From assembly GCA_963966185.1 (NCBI GenBank), contig CAWZYM010000258.1, forward strand, positions 427,501-491,500: 64,000 nucleotides of DNA. The letters run 5' to 3'. A model generated the notes under the pieces. It had not been told where the DNA came from and did not search any database. It saw only the letters and a list, made by a program, of their open reading frames with translations. This DNA is from Rhabditoides inermis (Eukaryota; Nematoda; Chromadorea; Rhabditida; Rhabditidae). The translations under genes were made by a program, and so were the position numbers. Below are positions 23,625 to 37,554 of the stretch, piece by piece. Positions within the stretch are counted from its first letter, which is position 1. Each line of letters starts with the position of its first letter.

Positions 23625-24454
23625 CGAGGAGTGTTTGTGATGCCACAGTGGCGGATCCGGCTCATATTGTGCACAGGGGCAGTTCAAGGGGTCCCACATC
23701 GACTGCCAGAAATAAAAGTGCAACGGACCATTTTTGAATTTTTGGCGTTACGTTTTGTTTCCGGTTGCTTAAGCGTGTGATGCAAATTGCAGGTCGCGTA
23801 CTCATCCATGGCTGTCTGTGAACAGATAGCGTGGCCGAGTGGTGTAGTGTACGACGTGGCAAGCGAGTGGTGGGGGTTCTATCCCTGCTTCTGCTAAATG
23901 TTTTGCTGATTCGAGTCGGACTTGTAGAATTTTTATTTTTTTACGGACATCACAACTAGTCAGTTATCAACGAATAATTTAATAATCAATCACTTGTTGT
24001 TGTCATCATGAAATTATTTGCACACACACTTACTTCATTTTTGTTAATGTTTTTTGGAGAAATTGAAAAACAAAACTTGACTTCTTACACTTATAAAATG
24101 TATGTACATGTTACTTTGGTGTCTGGTTCGTGAACAAAAAGAGTCTCAAATTCTACGTCCGAATCGAATCAACAAAACGTTTAGCGGAAGCAGGGATAGA
24201 ACCCCCGCCACTCGCTTGCCACGCCGTACACTACACCACTCGGCCACGCTATCTGTTCACAGACCGCCATGGATGAGTACGCGATTTGCAAAAGCGCCTC
24301 ACACGCTTAAGCAACAGGAAACAAAACGTAACGCCAAAAATCCAAAAATGGCCCTTCGCACTTTTATTTCTGGCAGTCGATGTGAGACCACCTGGGCTAC
24401 CCCTGTGCACAATAAGAGCCGGATCCGCCACTGTGGCATCACAAACACTCCTCG
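23625..24454. mobile_element. Inverted-repeat element with tRNA-like sequence in both arms, TTA target duplication
   Basis: An 830-bp element. Arms of about 280 bp begin CGAGGAGTGTTTGTGATGCC and are flanked by TTA at 23,622-23,624 and 24,455-24,457, as in PIF/Harbinger-type insertions. Each arm contains a tRNA-like block (about 23,822-23,895, plus orientation, and 24,187-24,258, minus orientation). The A-box-like sequence is GCGTGGCCGAGTGGT and the B-box-like sequence GGGGTTCTATCCCTGC. The centre is about 280 bp of AT-rich DNA. No transposase is encoded. Confidence 0.8.
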
Positions 24455-24457
24455 TTA

Positions 24458-24894
24458 GCGTTTTTAAAGCAGAAGACGAACACTGGTACAACGAAATTCA
24501 AACTTCAAAAAAATCGTATTTAGATCGAAGCTGGAAATAACAAAAAAAAGGTGCTGAAATTTCGCTAGGCTTGTCCAAAGATATAAGACAACACAAGTGC
24601 AGTAACTTTTTGACACTTGTGACCGAACATTTGAATATGTCCTGTCAATATATCGCGCATCAGAAGAATGGTCAAATTTCTGTTTGCTTCTATTCATCTA
24701 AAAAATCTTGCATTTTCATCAATTGGGATTGAAACGTAGAAGTGTTGGGTGTGGTGATTGTGAAGGTAGGAAATGAAACTTCCAACCGTTGGAAGTGGAT
24801 GCTGGGGACCCAGCAGAAGCTGACAGAAGCTGGCGCGTGGGGTTTTGCTCAGCACAAAGCGCAACTTGCGTTGCATTTTTGTCGAATACAAAAG
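24458..24894. other. Spacer without recognised gene
   Basis: No exon, RNA gene or repeat structure I can support. Confidence 0.4.
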
Positions 24895-24945
24895 TGGTGG
24901 ACCGGAATCGAACCAGCGAGCTGATTATTGATAAACCACTCTGTT
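24895..24945 (-). repeat. tRNA-derived (SINE-like) sequence, partial
   Basis: The minus strand reads GAGTGGTTTATC...GGTTCGATTCCGGTCC. The B box is perfect, but the A box and acceptor stem are weak. Read as a tRNA-derived repeat, not a functional tRNA. Confidence 0.45.
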
Positions 24946-25499
24946 TTTAGTTGTTTTTATGTTTGTTAACAATTTCCTTTCTGTTTGTATTTTGCAAATT
25001 TTGTTTTGTTTGTATCAGTTGAACATGATCAACAGCGGTCGCGCAACGTCAACGTACAATTGGAAGGATTTTTGAAATGTAGTTTGTGTTTTTTTTTCAA
25101 CTTTGTTAGATTGGTTATCTTACATGCAAAAAGACGTGCAAAAACGAACTGTCACGAAAAATCGAGTCTGTTGTTACGAACATGAAGAAAAAGTGTATGT
25201 TGTTGTTCAACGATAAAAAAGTTTAAATGAATTGTGTCCGTGTTATGAGATAACTGGGGGTGTTCTATTATGTGTATGTAATGAGAAGTGAGCGTGTGAA
25301 TAAGAGTCAAACGGACATGCGTGTGACCAAATTATACGTAATAGTTGATCAGACATATCAGCATTCATCAAAAACTCAAGTTCGTGCGCAATTTTTGCGA
25401 AGCCGGATCAAGGTAGCTTTAATCTGGATTCAGAATCCACGTTCGCGGGCTAAAAATTCAAGCTTCCCCGGAACAATGTCGGCCAAACAGAAGTTTCGT

Positions 25500-25566
25500 G
25501 CGCGGACTTGAACCTCAATCTATGTTGTGACAGACTGGTGCGCTAACCACTAGGCCAGAACAGCTC
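25500..25566 (-). repeat. tRNA-derived (SINE-like) sequence
   Basis: The minus strand contains TGGCCTAGTGGTTAGCGC (A box) and, about 30 nt on, GGTTCAAGTCC (B box). Flanks do not make a convincing 7-bp acceptor stem, so a SINE head or tRNA pseudogene is more likely than a working tRNA. Confidence 0.55.
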
Positions 25567-26984
25567 GGTTTTGGACAGCCAGAGGTGAAATAAGGGAGCC
25601 AAAAAACAGCACTAAACGTTTCCGTACTGGAAACGTATGTAGGTATGTAATAAGGATTCTTGTGACCAGAGTTATAGGTTACGCTACCTATATATGCAGT
25701 GACAAGATAACACAATCAAACAAGAATATCAAATCTCGTAAATTGACGCAAATTGCGTTTAAAACAATTTTCTCAAAAGGCTTACATGAACTTACTAGCA
25801 ATTTTCACTTGAACTATTGATTAAGGCCATTCTTTAATCATGACACTAGTTGATTCGATTTTCATTTGTCTTGAGTTCAATGACGACAATTAAATTGATC
25901 TTAGTTCCAATCTTCACATATTCTAGCAACTAGCTCGCAATTGGTTTCAAAGATGATAAAATACATTTCACAATACACTTCATCGAAAATGTATTTGTTG
26001 TTGTTTATAAAATTGTTTAAGTCAAGTATGGTGTAAAAAAAAGTTCTTGATGAGTGATGTTTTCTAAAATTTGCCCCTTCACTTGTTTCACATTCTGTCT
26101 CCAATCCAATAGAACGCGCGCGTATTCTCGAGCAATCATAAAGTAAAGTGAGTGTGGGGTGATGCTAGGTACAACCAAAAAACCGAATAATCAACTTTTG
26201 AAGGTAGTGTACCTTCTGGATTCGGGTGTATTTGTAGATATATTATGTCATCGTTTACGATGACTCACTTCACGCTTACACTCACGTTTACTCGTTGAAG
26301 TCTCGAGGCAACATCAGTCAGCGATGCGAGTTGTCGATGTGAATTGCCTTTGTGTTCATCCGTGATGTTGAAAATGGCTTTACCATAAATTGCGAAATTT
26401 CATGATAACGCCAGAAGGCAACACTAGATTTTTATTAAAAAAAACAACTATATAGACTAACTAAAAAGTGTAGAATTCGAATATGAACGTGGTTTTTGTT
26501 ATTTCAGAATTAAATAATTGAAAAGAGGCGGGAAAATGCGGATTTTCACATTTGAGTCACTTTCATCGCCCTGGATGAGCGAAAAGGCAACATTCGATTT
26601 TCCTGATAAAAATCAAATATGCTAAATCAAATACGTAGAATCTAATGATGTGTATCGCTGCTGTTGGTTCGGGGCGGAAAAATCACAGAAAATTTAAAAT
26701 ATGCAATTTTTCAACTTTCTTGATCATAACTATTTCAAACTTAGTTTTCACGAAAACTTGATTATATGAAAAATGTTTCAGAATGTCGAGACAAATTGAA
26801 AGAGCCTTTAAAAGTCATTTTGAACCAAAACTGACTGAATTGAGGTCATGGTCCCTTAACTGATCAAATTTGCATAATGGACCAAAACCAACTATACCAC
26901 CGTGTAGGGCACCCTCGAAAACTTTTATGTGCCCACAAGTAGCTCCTAGGTCCCACATCATCCGATTCTTCCACAGATCGTGTG
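25567..26984. other. AT-rich spacer without recognised gene
   Basis: No exon supported. Short repeated phrases (GAAGGCAACA, GAGGCAACATC and GAAAAGGCAACATTCGATT) near 26,300, 26,415 and 26,585 hint at a degraded repeat. Confidence 0.4.
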
Positions 26985-27308
26985 ATATCTGAATATGACG
27001 AAACACAATCAAAATGATATGAAGCATACAGTAGTGCCTAAGAAGCTAGATACATAATAGGCTAACGCCGGGGAAAGACAGGTAGGCGGACGAGGTTAAT
27101 GGTGGGAAGACGACACTTGATCGGTAATCATTCCTGGACCATTAGAGTACCATTCTTGACGTGAAGAGTTCCGGGGTTTCCTTTGCTTCCGTGCTAAACA
27201 GTATCTCCTCGCGCCATAGCTGCTTCCACATGAGGGTACTTCCTGCCGCCTCACTGGTTACTCGAGAAGGATTCTTGTCGATGACCGAACATTCGGCGGC
27301 GGTGGGGA
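26985..27308. repeat. Direct repeat, left copy (partner 28,263-28,600)
   Basis: About 325 bp closely matching 28,263-28,600 with small indels. Both copies share an open minus-strand frame containing AECSVIDKNPSR and LMWKQLWREEI, ending TSRMVL. Function and origin unknown. Immediately followed by an (AT)n-rich tract at 27,309-27,377. Confidence 0.7.
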
Positions 27309-27330
27309 AAATATTTATATATATTTATAT

Positions 27331-27380
<50 letters not shown>

Positions 27381-27490
27381 GGATGGCAAAAACGAACTCG
27401 CATTTCGACTTTTGGAACTTTTTTGTTCGAAAACATTACTTTGAAAACTACATTTTTGTTTCTTGTTTTTATATATGATGTGAATAACGT

Positions 27491-27870
27491 ATTCTCTTTC
27501 GAAAAGTACGTAAGTAAAGAGAAGAGGTTTGTCTGGATCTGATTCAACAAAAGCACATGCATAAAATCTCTTTGCAGCTGACTAAAATATCAAAACAAAC
27601 CTGCTCTTTCGAATCACTCTAAAATGTGTTTTTTAAACATTAAAAAATACATAATGTAAGGTGACTGTGAAATAAGCCAAATTTTTATTAACATTCACTA
27701 TAAATAAATTATTATAATGCATAATATTTATGTTCTATTTTCATAAATTCGAAAGAGCAGGTTTGTTTTGATATTTTAGTCAGCTGCAAAGAGATTTTAT
27801 GCATGTGCTTTTGTTGAATCAGATCCAGACAAACCTCTTCTCTTTACTTACGTACTTTTCGAAAGAGAAT
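27491..27870. mobile_element. Palindromic element with about 125-bp arms
   Basis: The left arm 27,491-27,616 and right arm about 27,748-27,870 are nearly perfect inverted repeats. The outer ends are ATTCTCTTTCGAAAAGTAC and the arms contain AAAAGCACATGCATAAAA and CAAACCTGCTC. AT-rich loop, no ORF. Related to 31,888-32,209. Confidence 0.8.
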
Positions 27871-28262
27871 GGATGTCCTTTTCTCAAATTTCGAAGAAAT
27901 TTTTTTCACATTGGTGAATTACGAAAATAAAACATACATATTACAAACTCACTAGTCAGAATGTCATGATTGAAAATACAAATAACTTATACAACAATAC
28001 TTCATAGTAATATTCACTGGTTTGAAATTATAAAATAGTTTCTGTGATTCCCGCTTTTTTGAAACTGATAGATCATGTGTTGCCGAACAATGTTGTGTTA
28101 TATACGAATGTATCTGAATTAGAAACCTTCGAAATAGCTTGGTCGAATCGCTCACGCGCCTGCCGGTCGCTCATTGACGCGCGCTACACACGTTACAAAT
28201 TTCTCTCTTCTTCCCTTCATCTCAATCTCAATCTCAATCTCAATCGTTTATCCGGAATCGTT
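27871..28262. other. Spacer without recognised gene
   Basis: AT-rich. Contains a short CAATCT array at about 28,222-28,245. No exon supported. Confidence 0.4.
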
Positions 28263-28600
28263 ATATCTGAATATGACAACACAATCATGATGATATGAAG
28301 CATACAGTAGTGCCTAAGATGCTAGATACATAGGCTAACGCCGGGGAAAGACAGGGGAAGACAGGGTGACGAGGTTAGTGGCGTGAAGACGATACTTGAT
28401 AACTTGATCGATAATCATGCCTGGACCATTAGAGTACCATTCTTGACGTGTAGAGCTCCGGGTTTTCCTTTGCTTCCATGCCAATTACTATCTCCTCGCG
28501 CCATAGCTGCTTCCACATGAGGATACTTCCCGCCGCCTCACTGGTTTCTCGGGAAGGATTCTTGTCGATGACCGAACATTCGGCGGCGGCGGGGCAAAAT
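28263..28600. repeat. Direct repeat, right copy (partner 26,985-27,308)
   Basis: Second copy of the unit described at 26,985. Its minus-strand frame extends to about 28,647 and reads FCPAAAECSVIDKNPSRETS, then LMWKQLWREEIVIG. It could be an exon of an unrecognised gene or part of a repeat. Confidence 0.7.
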
Positions 28601-28979
28601 GAGTACCCGACCGCACGCCGCGGGGAAAAGAAGAAGAATACCTTCATCTCCTAAGCAGTTCCATTACCTAGCAAGTTACTAGCTAGTCGAAATGAAATTC
28701 TACTACGAGTAAACTAGCCATTCTTCACTAGTTGTCATATCGCGAGTGCATGTACCGTTAAAAGTTTGTTTATCAGCAGTTTCAAGTTATACAACCGTCG
28801 ACCTAGCCAATAAGGAGACTGACCTAAGGCTCTCGAGTACAAATCGCTAGCTGCTTACAAGGGGTCCATCGATTAATGCAATGAATTTGGATCAGATGAC
28901 GTCACAGACTTCTGACTAGAGGCTCGCGAAAGTTGTGAGGGTGGTCGTCACTCCACCGTGACTAGCGGTACATCATTGG

Positions 28980-29050
28980 CCGCCGAGAGGATTGAACTCA
29001 GGACCTTCCGCATGATAGCTGCGCGCACATCCACTGCGCTAGCCACCCCA
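28980..29050 (-). repeat. tRNA-derived (SINE-like) sequence
   Basis: The minus strand reads GGCTAGCGCAGTGGATGTGC (A box) and later GGTCCTGAGTTCAATCCTC (B box) with tRNA-like spacing. No clear acceptor stem. Confidence 0.55.
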
Positions 29051-29073
29051 TATTCTCAAAGAAGTTTCATCAT

Positions 29074-29140
29074 GATGTGGAATAGCTCAAGTGGTAGGGT
29101 GAGGGCGTACTGGTACTAACCAGGCGCGTTCGATCTTCAT
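29074..29140 (+). repeat. tRNA-derived (SINE-like) sequence
   Basis: Plus strand: AATAGCTCAAGTGGTAGGGT (A box) and GCGCGTTCGATCTTC (B box), lying back to back with the minus-strand tRNA-like unit at 28,980-29,050. Confidence 0.5.
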
Positions 29141-29239
29141 ATCTGCCAGTTTGTTTTGCGAATGTTTTGCGAATGTTTGCAAATGAATTCGAATATTCAA
29201 ATGAAAATTGATATCACAGCCGGAAACCACGAAAAAGTA

Positions 29240-29290
29240 TCACCTTTTTATCCAACGTTTCGGCACTAGGCCTTCATCAGGGATGGACAG
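29240..29290 (-). ncRNA. Hammerhead-ribozyme-like core at Penelope 3' end
   Basis: The minus strand reads CCCTGATGAAGGCCTAGTGC and then CGAAACGTTGG. CTGATGA, a 3-bp stem II (GGC/GCC, loop CTAGT) and GAAAC lie in hammerhead order. Penelope-like elements are known to carry hammerhead motifs. Stem III, stem I and the cleavage site were not verified. Confidence 0.55.
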
Positions 29291-29670
29291 AACACACCTA
29301 CAATCACAGATGAGCAATGAAAAACACAAGCAATAGGACACAAGGTATGCGGTAAAACCGGAAATGATTAAGTGGTGAGGAGAGAGTGACTCGGTATGGG
29401 TAACGTGTGATCATAGGGCGGGGTAATGTGCGGCGTGGCCCGCGGCAAGTACTCTTACACCAGTGATCAATCGATACGGCTACACCGGAAGTCGAGATGA
29501 ATAGGGAGACAGCAGAGGTGTGCGAGTCTAACTCCTTTCCTATTCAAGATGGGATTGGTATTCTTATTCTCAAGGGCTTCTACAGTTCACCGTCGCTTGG
29601 GATAGGGTTCGACTGCGACTATGGTGACAGTGAAGGACGTCTTCTCCCGAGGGTGCGAATCCATGATGTG

Positions 29671-30288
29671 TCAGCCGTTGACTCCGCCAGCTCGCTTGTG
29701 CTCGGCGATCCTCGTCTTCAGTGGGCGACCCGTTTGACCAATGTAGTGTTCACTACAAAGATCGCAAGAGATACGGTAGATCGTACCCTTCTTTTGGCAG
29801 TCTCCCTCTCTACCAAATGGACGGACTAGACATGACCTGGTATTGCATGACGTGTCGTATCGTCTGTTGTTGCACAGGAGCGAGCGAAGAGACGGACCCA
29901 GCTTGTCGACGATGGCGATCTCCAGACCCGACTTGCGCACACAGTGCCTGAGAGCTGAAGCGAGAGAGTCGTCAATGAACGAAAGACACAACGTAGGGAG
30001 TACGCTGCGAGAGGAGGCAGATGAGACACGAGGGAGAGAGCGCGAGAGAGGGCGGCTGCGACCACCTGTACCTGTCCGAGTGACGTCATAGCCATTTGAC
30101 TTGCAAATAGATAGAGCCATATCACTAGACAGGTCACGATAACATGCAGAGGATACCTGAGCGGCTGTTTTCCCAGTCGCTTGGACGATCGCTCGCTTCA
30201 TGTAGTCGGGGTGGGCGCTCCGTTGGTGCACGAGGATGTTCTTGCAGGCCGGCTTCCGGTACCACTTCGTCTGGAATAAACCAACCAT
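29671..30288 (-). pseudogene. Penelope-like C-terminal part with GIY-YIG endonuclease
   Basis: Follows the RT after the frameshift. It contains a basic/serine-rich linker, SLRSLLCNNRRYDTSCNTRS, and then the GIY-YIG signature KGTIYRISCDLCSEHYIGQT followed by RPLKTRIAEHKRA, with the expected conserved R and E. In active elements this domain nicks DNA for priming. About 380 bp of 3' sequence lie between its stop and the hammerhead-like core. Confidence 0.8.
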
Positions 30289-31006
30289 TCTTATTAGAGA
30301 TCTGAGCGTTGAGGAATGGCAACCATCCCTCCTCCGACGGCTCTTCTCTGGTGAAGTGGATCGTCGGTGACTGAGCGTTGAGCTCTACAAACAAACCATC
30401 CAGGTCACTCTTACTCTCTGCTACCACTATGACGTCATCGATGTACCGTGCGTAGAAGAGGATGCCAGATCTAACACACGATGACTCTAGGACATGCATA
30501 AAAGTGACTGCAAGAATAGGAGCCAACCTGTTACCCATACACAACCCTCCTACCTGGCGGTAGAACTTACCGCCCCACGCGAATGTCGAACAGCGGAGAC
30601 ACGCGGTGAGCAGAGCCTTGATGTCGGACTGACTGAAACCGAAGTGGTTAATCTCACTCCAATGTTGACGTAGTAGGCTGCACACTGCGTCCGTCGCCGA
30701 CGAGTTGTCGACGTTGGTGTAGAGTGCCTCAACATCGAACGACTCGATCTGAACTGAGGATTTCCTGGAAAGAGAAAATAACTGTGTCAGCAGGTGCGAC
30801 GTGTTGATTAGGTGCGCGGGAACAAAGGCCAAGAGTTGACCCAGAATCCGCGCAAGAAGGAAAGATACCCGGTCAGTTGGTCCGTCAACTCCGCTGATGA
30901 TCGGCCTGACCTTGATCCTCTTCTCGTCGTTGCTGTGCATGTCCGCCTCGCTCATCTTGTGGGTCTTCACCTGTTCATTGAATTCGAATGTTGCTTTTGG
31001 AATCAT
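30134..31006 (-). pseudogene. Penelope-like reverse transcriptase domain
   Basis: RT blocks in order: RIKVRPIISGVDGPTDRV; IESFDVEALYTNVDNSSATD (motif A, F-D-V-E-A-L-Y-T); YRQVGGLCMGNRLAPILAV (motif B); FYARYIDDVIVV (catalytic Y-I-D-D); WLPFLNAQISNKNGWF (motif E region). After this the frame is lost near 30,270 and the protein continues in the next frame with KWYRKPACKNILVHQRSAHP, also a normal Penelope block. The single shift makes this copy inactive, unless it is a sequencing error. The role would be target-primed copying of element RNA. Confidence 0.8.
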
Positions 31007-31010
31007 TTAT

Positions 31011-31325
31011 GTATGCACATACGTATCATATAAAACACACTTCATTAGATTTTGAGCCACTGAAACCTCGGTCATGAATTGTAATTGCAGAGCCGAGTGC
31101 GTTAAACTGATCTTCCTTATTATATTATGTTAATGGTAGTATTACTGTTAGAATTGGGAAGTTGTGGCACAGAGATCAAAGCAGCCTCACCCGCACTGCT
31201 CTGCTCCTCCCCTATTCGCAAGTTCTTTAACTGCCGAGCTCTCTCACTCGCCCTCTCCTCACCGATCGATCCATTTGATTTCAGGCCGGCTGCCCATTCT
31301 GGCTCTAGTCTCTAATCGCACGAGA
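31011..31325. other. Spacer without recognised gene
   Basis: Upstream of the Penelope-like RT. The missing 5' part of that element is not recognisable here. Confidence 0.4.
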
Positions 31326-31521
31326 AAGAGAGAGCGCGCAGAGACCGTGCGCAAGTGAGAGAACCAGACGGTCAGAGAGAGAAAGAGAGTGGCTGATCGA
31401 AAAGCGGGGCATGTGTTCGGCTGGAAGAAGAGAGAGCGCGCAGAGAGCGTACGCTCGTGAGAGAGCCAAGCGGCCGGGATGTGAGAGTGGCTGAGCGAAA
31501 GGCGGGGCATGAGCGTTCGGC
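31326..31521. repeat. Imperfect tandem duplication, about 100-bp unit
   Basis: Two GA-rich units (31,326-31,421 and 31,428-31,521) share GAGAGAGCGCGCAGAG, GTGAGAGA, GAGAGTGGCTGA and AAGCGGGGCATG. Followed by a (CGT)n microsatellite at about 31,600-31,629. Confidence 0.65.
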
Positions 31522-31804
31522 CAATCAAATTGCACAGACAGTGGGCCGAGCGACCGATGAGCGCAGAGTGCAGTGGGCGGGGCTTACGTGATGCACACCG
31601 TCGTCGTCCGTCGTCGTCGTCGTCGTCGTAAACACGTTTAATGGCAGAATGAGCGAAAAGTTGTCTTGGATATTTTGGATGCCGCAACCGATATTTATTT
31701 CTCGAATCATACTCATAGGTCTTGTCAAATGATATTCTAACAAAAAACACATACTATGGAGTATATCGTATTGGGATAGAGAAAATTGAGTATGCCTTGG
31801 GGGT

Positions 31805-31858
31805 GACGCGCTGCGCGCGTCAAAGATCAAGACAAACGGGCGGCGCTGCGCGCCGCCC
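31805..31858. repeat. Two GC-rich palindromes
   Basis: GACGCGCTGCGCGCGTC (31,805-31,821) and GGGCGGCGCTGCGCGCCGCC (from 31,838). Both share a GCGCTGCGCGC core with changed but paired outer bases. A third lies at 32,962. Confidence 0.7.
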
Positions 31859-31887
31859 TTAACGAAAAAATAAATATTACAAATGTC

Positions 31888-32209
31888 ATTTTCTTTAAAA
31901 AGTACTTGCGTAGAGAGATGAACTTTGTCTTAACCCAATGCAGCAAAAGCACATGCATAAAACGTTTACAAATACTAGCACAAACCTGCGCCTCTCTCTT
32001 CTTTTTTCTTTGTCTCTTCTCTTTCCTTTTTTTTAATTAAATTCTTTCTCTCCATTTGTTCCATTGTGGTCGATTGTTAGCAACAAAAACAAGACAGTTC
32101 CGTATGCGCAGGTTTGTGTTAGTATTTGTAAACGTTTTATGCATGTGCTTTTGCTGCATTGGGTTAAGACAAAGTTCATCTCTCTACGCAAGTACTTTTT
32201 AAAGAAAAT
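31888..32209. mobile_element. Palindromic element related to 27,491-27,870
   Basis: The left arm 31,888-31,990 and right arm about 32,106-32,209 are almost perfect inverted repeats. They contain TCTTTAAAAAGTAC at the ends, AAAAGCACATGCATAAAA in the middle and CAAACCTGCGC at the inner side. The order of blocks matches the element at 27,491. No ORF. Confidence 0.8.
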
Positions 32210-32375
32210 ATATGTGCTTTTGTTAAATTTCATAGAAATTTAAGAGAAAAGCTGAATTATAACTATTTATCTGAATAATATCTAAACTATAATCTACTTA
32301 TCTATCTCCCTCCTTCTGTTCTCTCCATCTGTTCTCTCTCACTGTTCTTTTTATCTTTCTTTACTCTCTCTTTCA

Positions 32376-32433
<58 letters not shown>

Positions 32434-33866
32434 CATCTCTCCATTTCTCCCTGCCCTTCTTTCTGTATATCTGCCAGTCTCTTTCTATCTCTGCTCTCTG
32501 CTCTTCTCTCACTTCTTCCTCTAATGCACCACAGTCCACAACGTATTCACGGATCGCCGTTACGTTTCACAAAACGTTTTTGTTAACATATTGTCTCATT
32601 ACCAGTCGGTGTCGCGCCTACTGCGCTCTTCCTCCTGGTCATAGTTGGTGGGGTCAAAACAATGCAAACCCGGCGCGCATTAGACGCTGGCGGCGGCGGG
32701 GCGGACTACACGCAAAGTGCAAGTTGGGAAAAGTAGTGACGGGAAGGACACGAAACACGCTGGCCTTTCGCCTAGTGCGAGCGCGAGATCGCGCATAACT
32801 TCTTTCACAGATGAGATACAAAGATGCCACCGACCAGTGATCTGGCCTACGGAACAGTGCGAATCTAACTAGCATGAATTGCATGAGTTCCCATTATTGC
32901 TAACATGACCTCTGGATATCGCTTCTTGAGAATTCTGGCGCTAGCCCTATCCTAAGCCAAAAGAGAGGGCGCTGCGCGCCCTCTCTAATTTTTTTCCAGA
33001 AGTGACGCTAGAGATCGGGACTGTGGTCAGGTCCTTCCCGCGTTAGTATTAGGCATAAATAGAACATCTAAGCAAAACAAGTTGTTCTATTGAACGTATC
33101 ATGTATCATGCTTCACATCGTAACTAGCATCATCTACTGAAAACGAGATTGACGCCACCAAGTTTGCTAACGTTGTCGTAATCCAAAGAACCGCTTGGCT
33201 AGGAGGAATCCGGATTCAACTCTCTCAACAAGAAAAGAAATGAGAGGGCGAAGCGAAGTAACCATGATGACCAAATTGCACATCCGGTGAAATTATGCAG
33301 AACTCGTGACTCGTGAGTCACGATTTTCTCTTGTTTCAAGTTTTTTTTGTTCACATTGCGATTGTTTCGAGAAACACATAAATGTCGTACTGTGCTATGT
33401 ACTTGGTTCAAGATGAACTAGCTAAACTCTGAACTCTGTAATCAGTCTTACTAAGTTTTTTGACCTTTTTTTAATTATCTTTTCATCCTGTCGGATCATT
33501 AAGGTTTTGGTTTTCTGAATAAACACACTAAAAACATTATTCGTGGTGTTGTTAGTCACGAGATCATATAAAGTCAATGATCGTGATAAACACTCCGATC
33601 AGAAGTTCAATGTGTTATGCTCTAGAACCTCAAGAGAAGAAGACACATCAGAAAAAAAAACTCTCTCTCTCACTGTTACTATCACGTTATCAGACGTCCG
33701 CTGCTGGAGGTCTCAAAAAGAACTCGAGACAATCCCCTTACAAACCTCTTCTTTTCACCGAGAGTAACTTGATAACACAGCGATCATTCTGTTTTTGTAG
33801 TTCACCGTATCTGGCAACCAGAGATATCATTTTGCCAAGTCCACGGCGGCACGAGTAGTTCTAGCG
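32210..33866. other. Spacer before copy B: TC-rich repeat and GC palindrome, no gene recognised
   Basis: Contains a (TC)n tract at about 32,379-32,430 and the 25-nt palindrome at 32,962-32,986 (AGAGAGGGCGC, TGC, then the complement). No exon is supported up to the acetyltransferase promoter region. Confidence 0.5.
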
Positions 33867-33875
33867 CATAAAAGG
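33867..33875 (+). promoter_or_regulatory. TATA-like element upstream of acetyltransferase copy B
   Basis: CATAAAAGG, 32 nt before the ATG at 33,907, at a spacing that would put initiation almost at the start codon. Weak single-motif evidence. Confidence 0.3.
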
Positions 33876-33906
33876 ATGGTGCGCGGTGTGCGGGATCAGA
33901 GTGGGA

Positions 33907-37187
<3,281 letters not shown>

Positions 37188-37467
37188 TATTGTAATTAGC
37201 ATGCATAGCTTACGTGTGTGTCATCACCTATCACCATGTGTCATTGATACCTACTCAGTCAAATAGATTGTTTCATCCGATAAATGCTTACAAATGAGAT
37301 AAATTGATTTTCTCCTGATCACATAAGCATTTCAAAATTGTAAGACAACACATACAAGACACTCGGCCACGGATATGTATATATATATATATATATATCA
37401 TACAATATCTGTCTCGCCTTTTTTCTCCCTCTTTCTCTATCACCATATCTTCACCATCTCTTGCTGG

Positions 37468-37479
37468 TCACCCTGTTTG

Positions 37480-37510
<31 letters not shown>

Positions 37511-37515
37511 AAGAG

Positions 37516-37554
<39 letters not shown>

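Larger units (their letters stand above)
29200..31010 (-). mobile_element. Penelope-like retroelement (RT plus GIY-YIG), frameshifted
   Basis: A minus-strand element with the two hallmark Penelope domains in order. The 3' region carries a hammerhead-like core. The start seen (MIPKATFEFNEQVKTHKM at 31,006) lacks upstream coding sequence, so the element is probably 5'-truncated. Two reading frames overlap near 30,134-30,288, a single frameshift. Confidence 0.8.

Noticed and set aside
25500..25566. Functional tRNA genes in the spacer
   Set aside because: A and B boxes are good but acceptor stems do not pair well, so they are better read as tRNA-derived repeats.
32962..32992. Helitron 3' end
   Set aside because: Hairpin followed by CTAA, but the stem overlaps the terminus, and no 5' TC end or Rep/helicase sequence was found.
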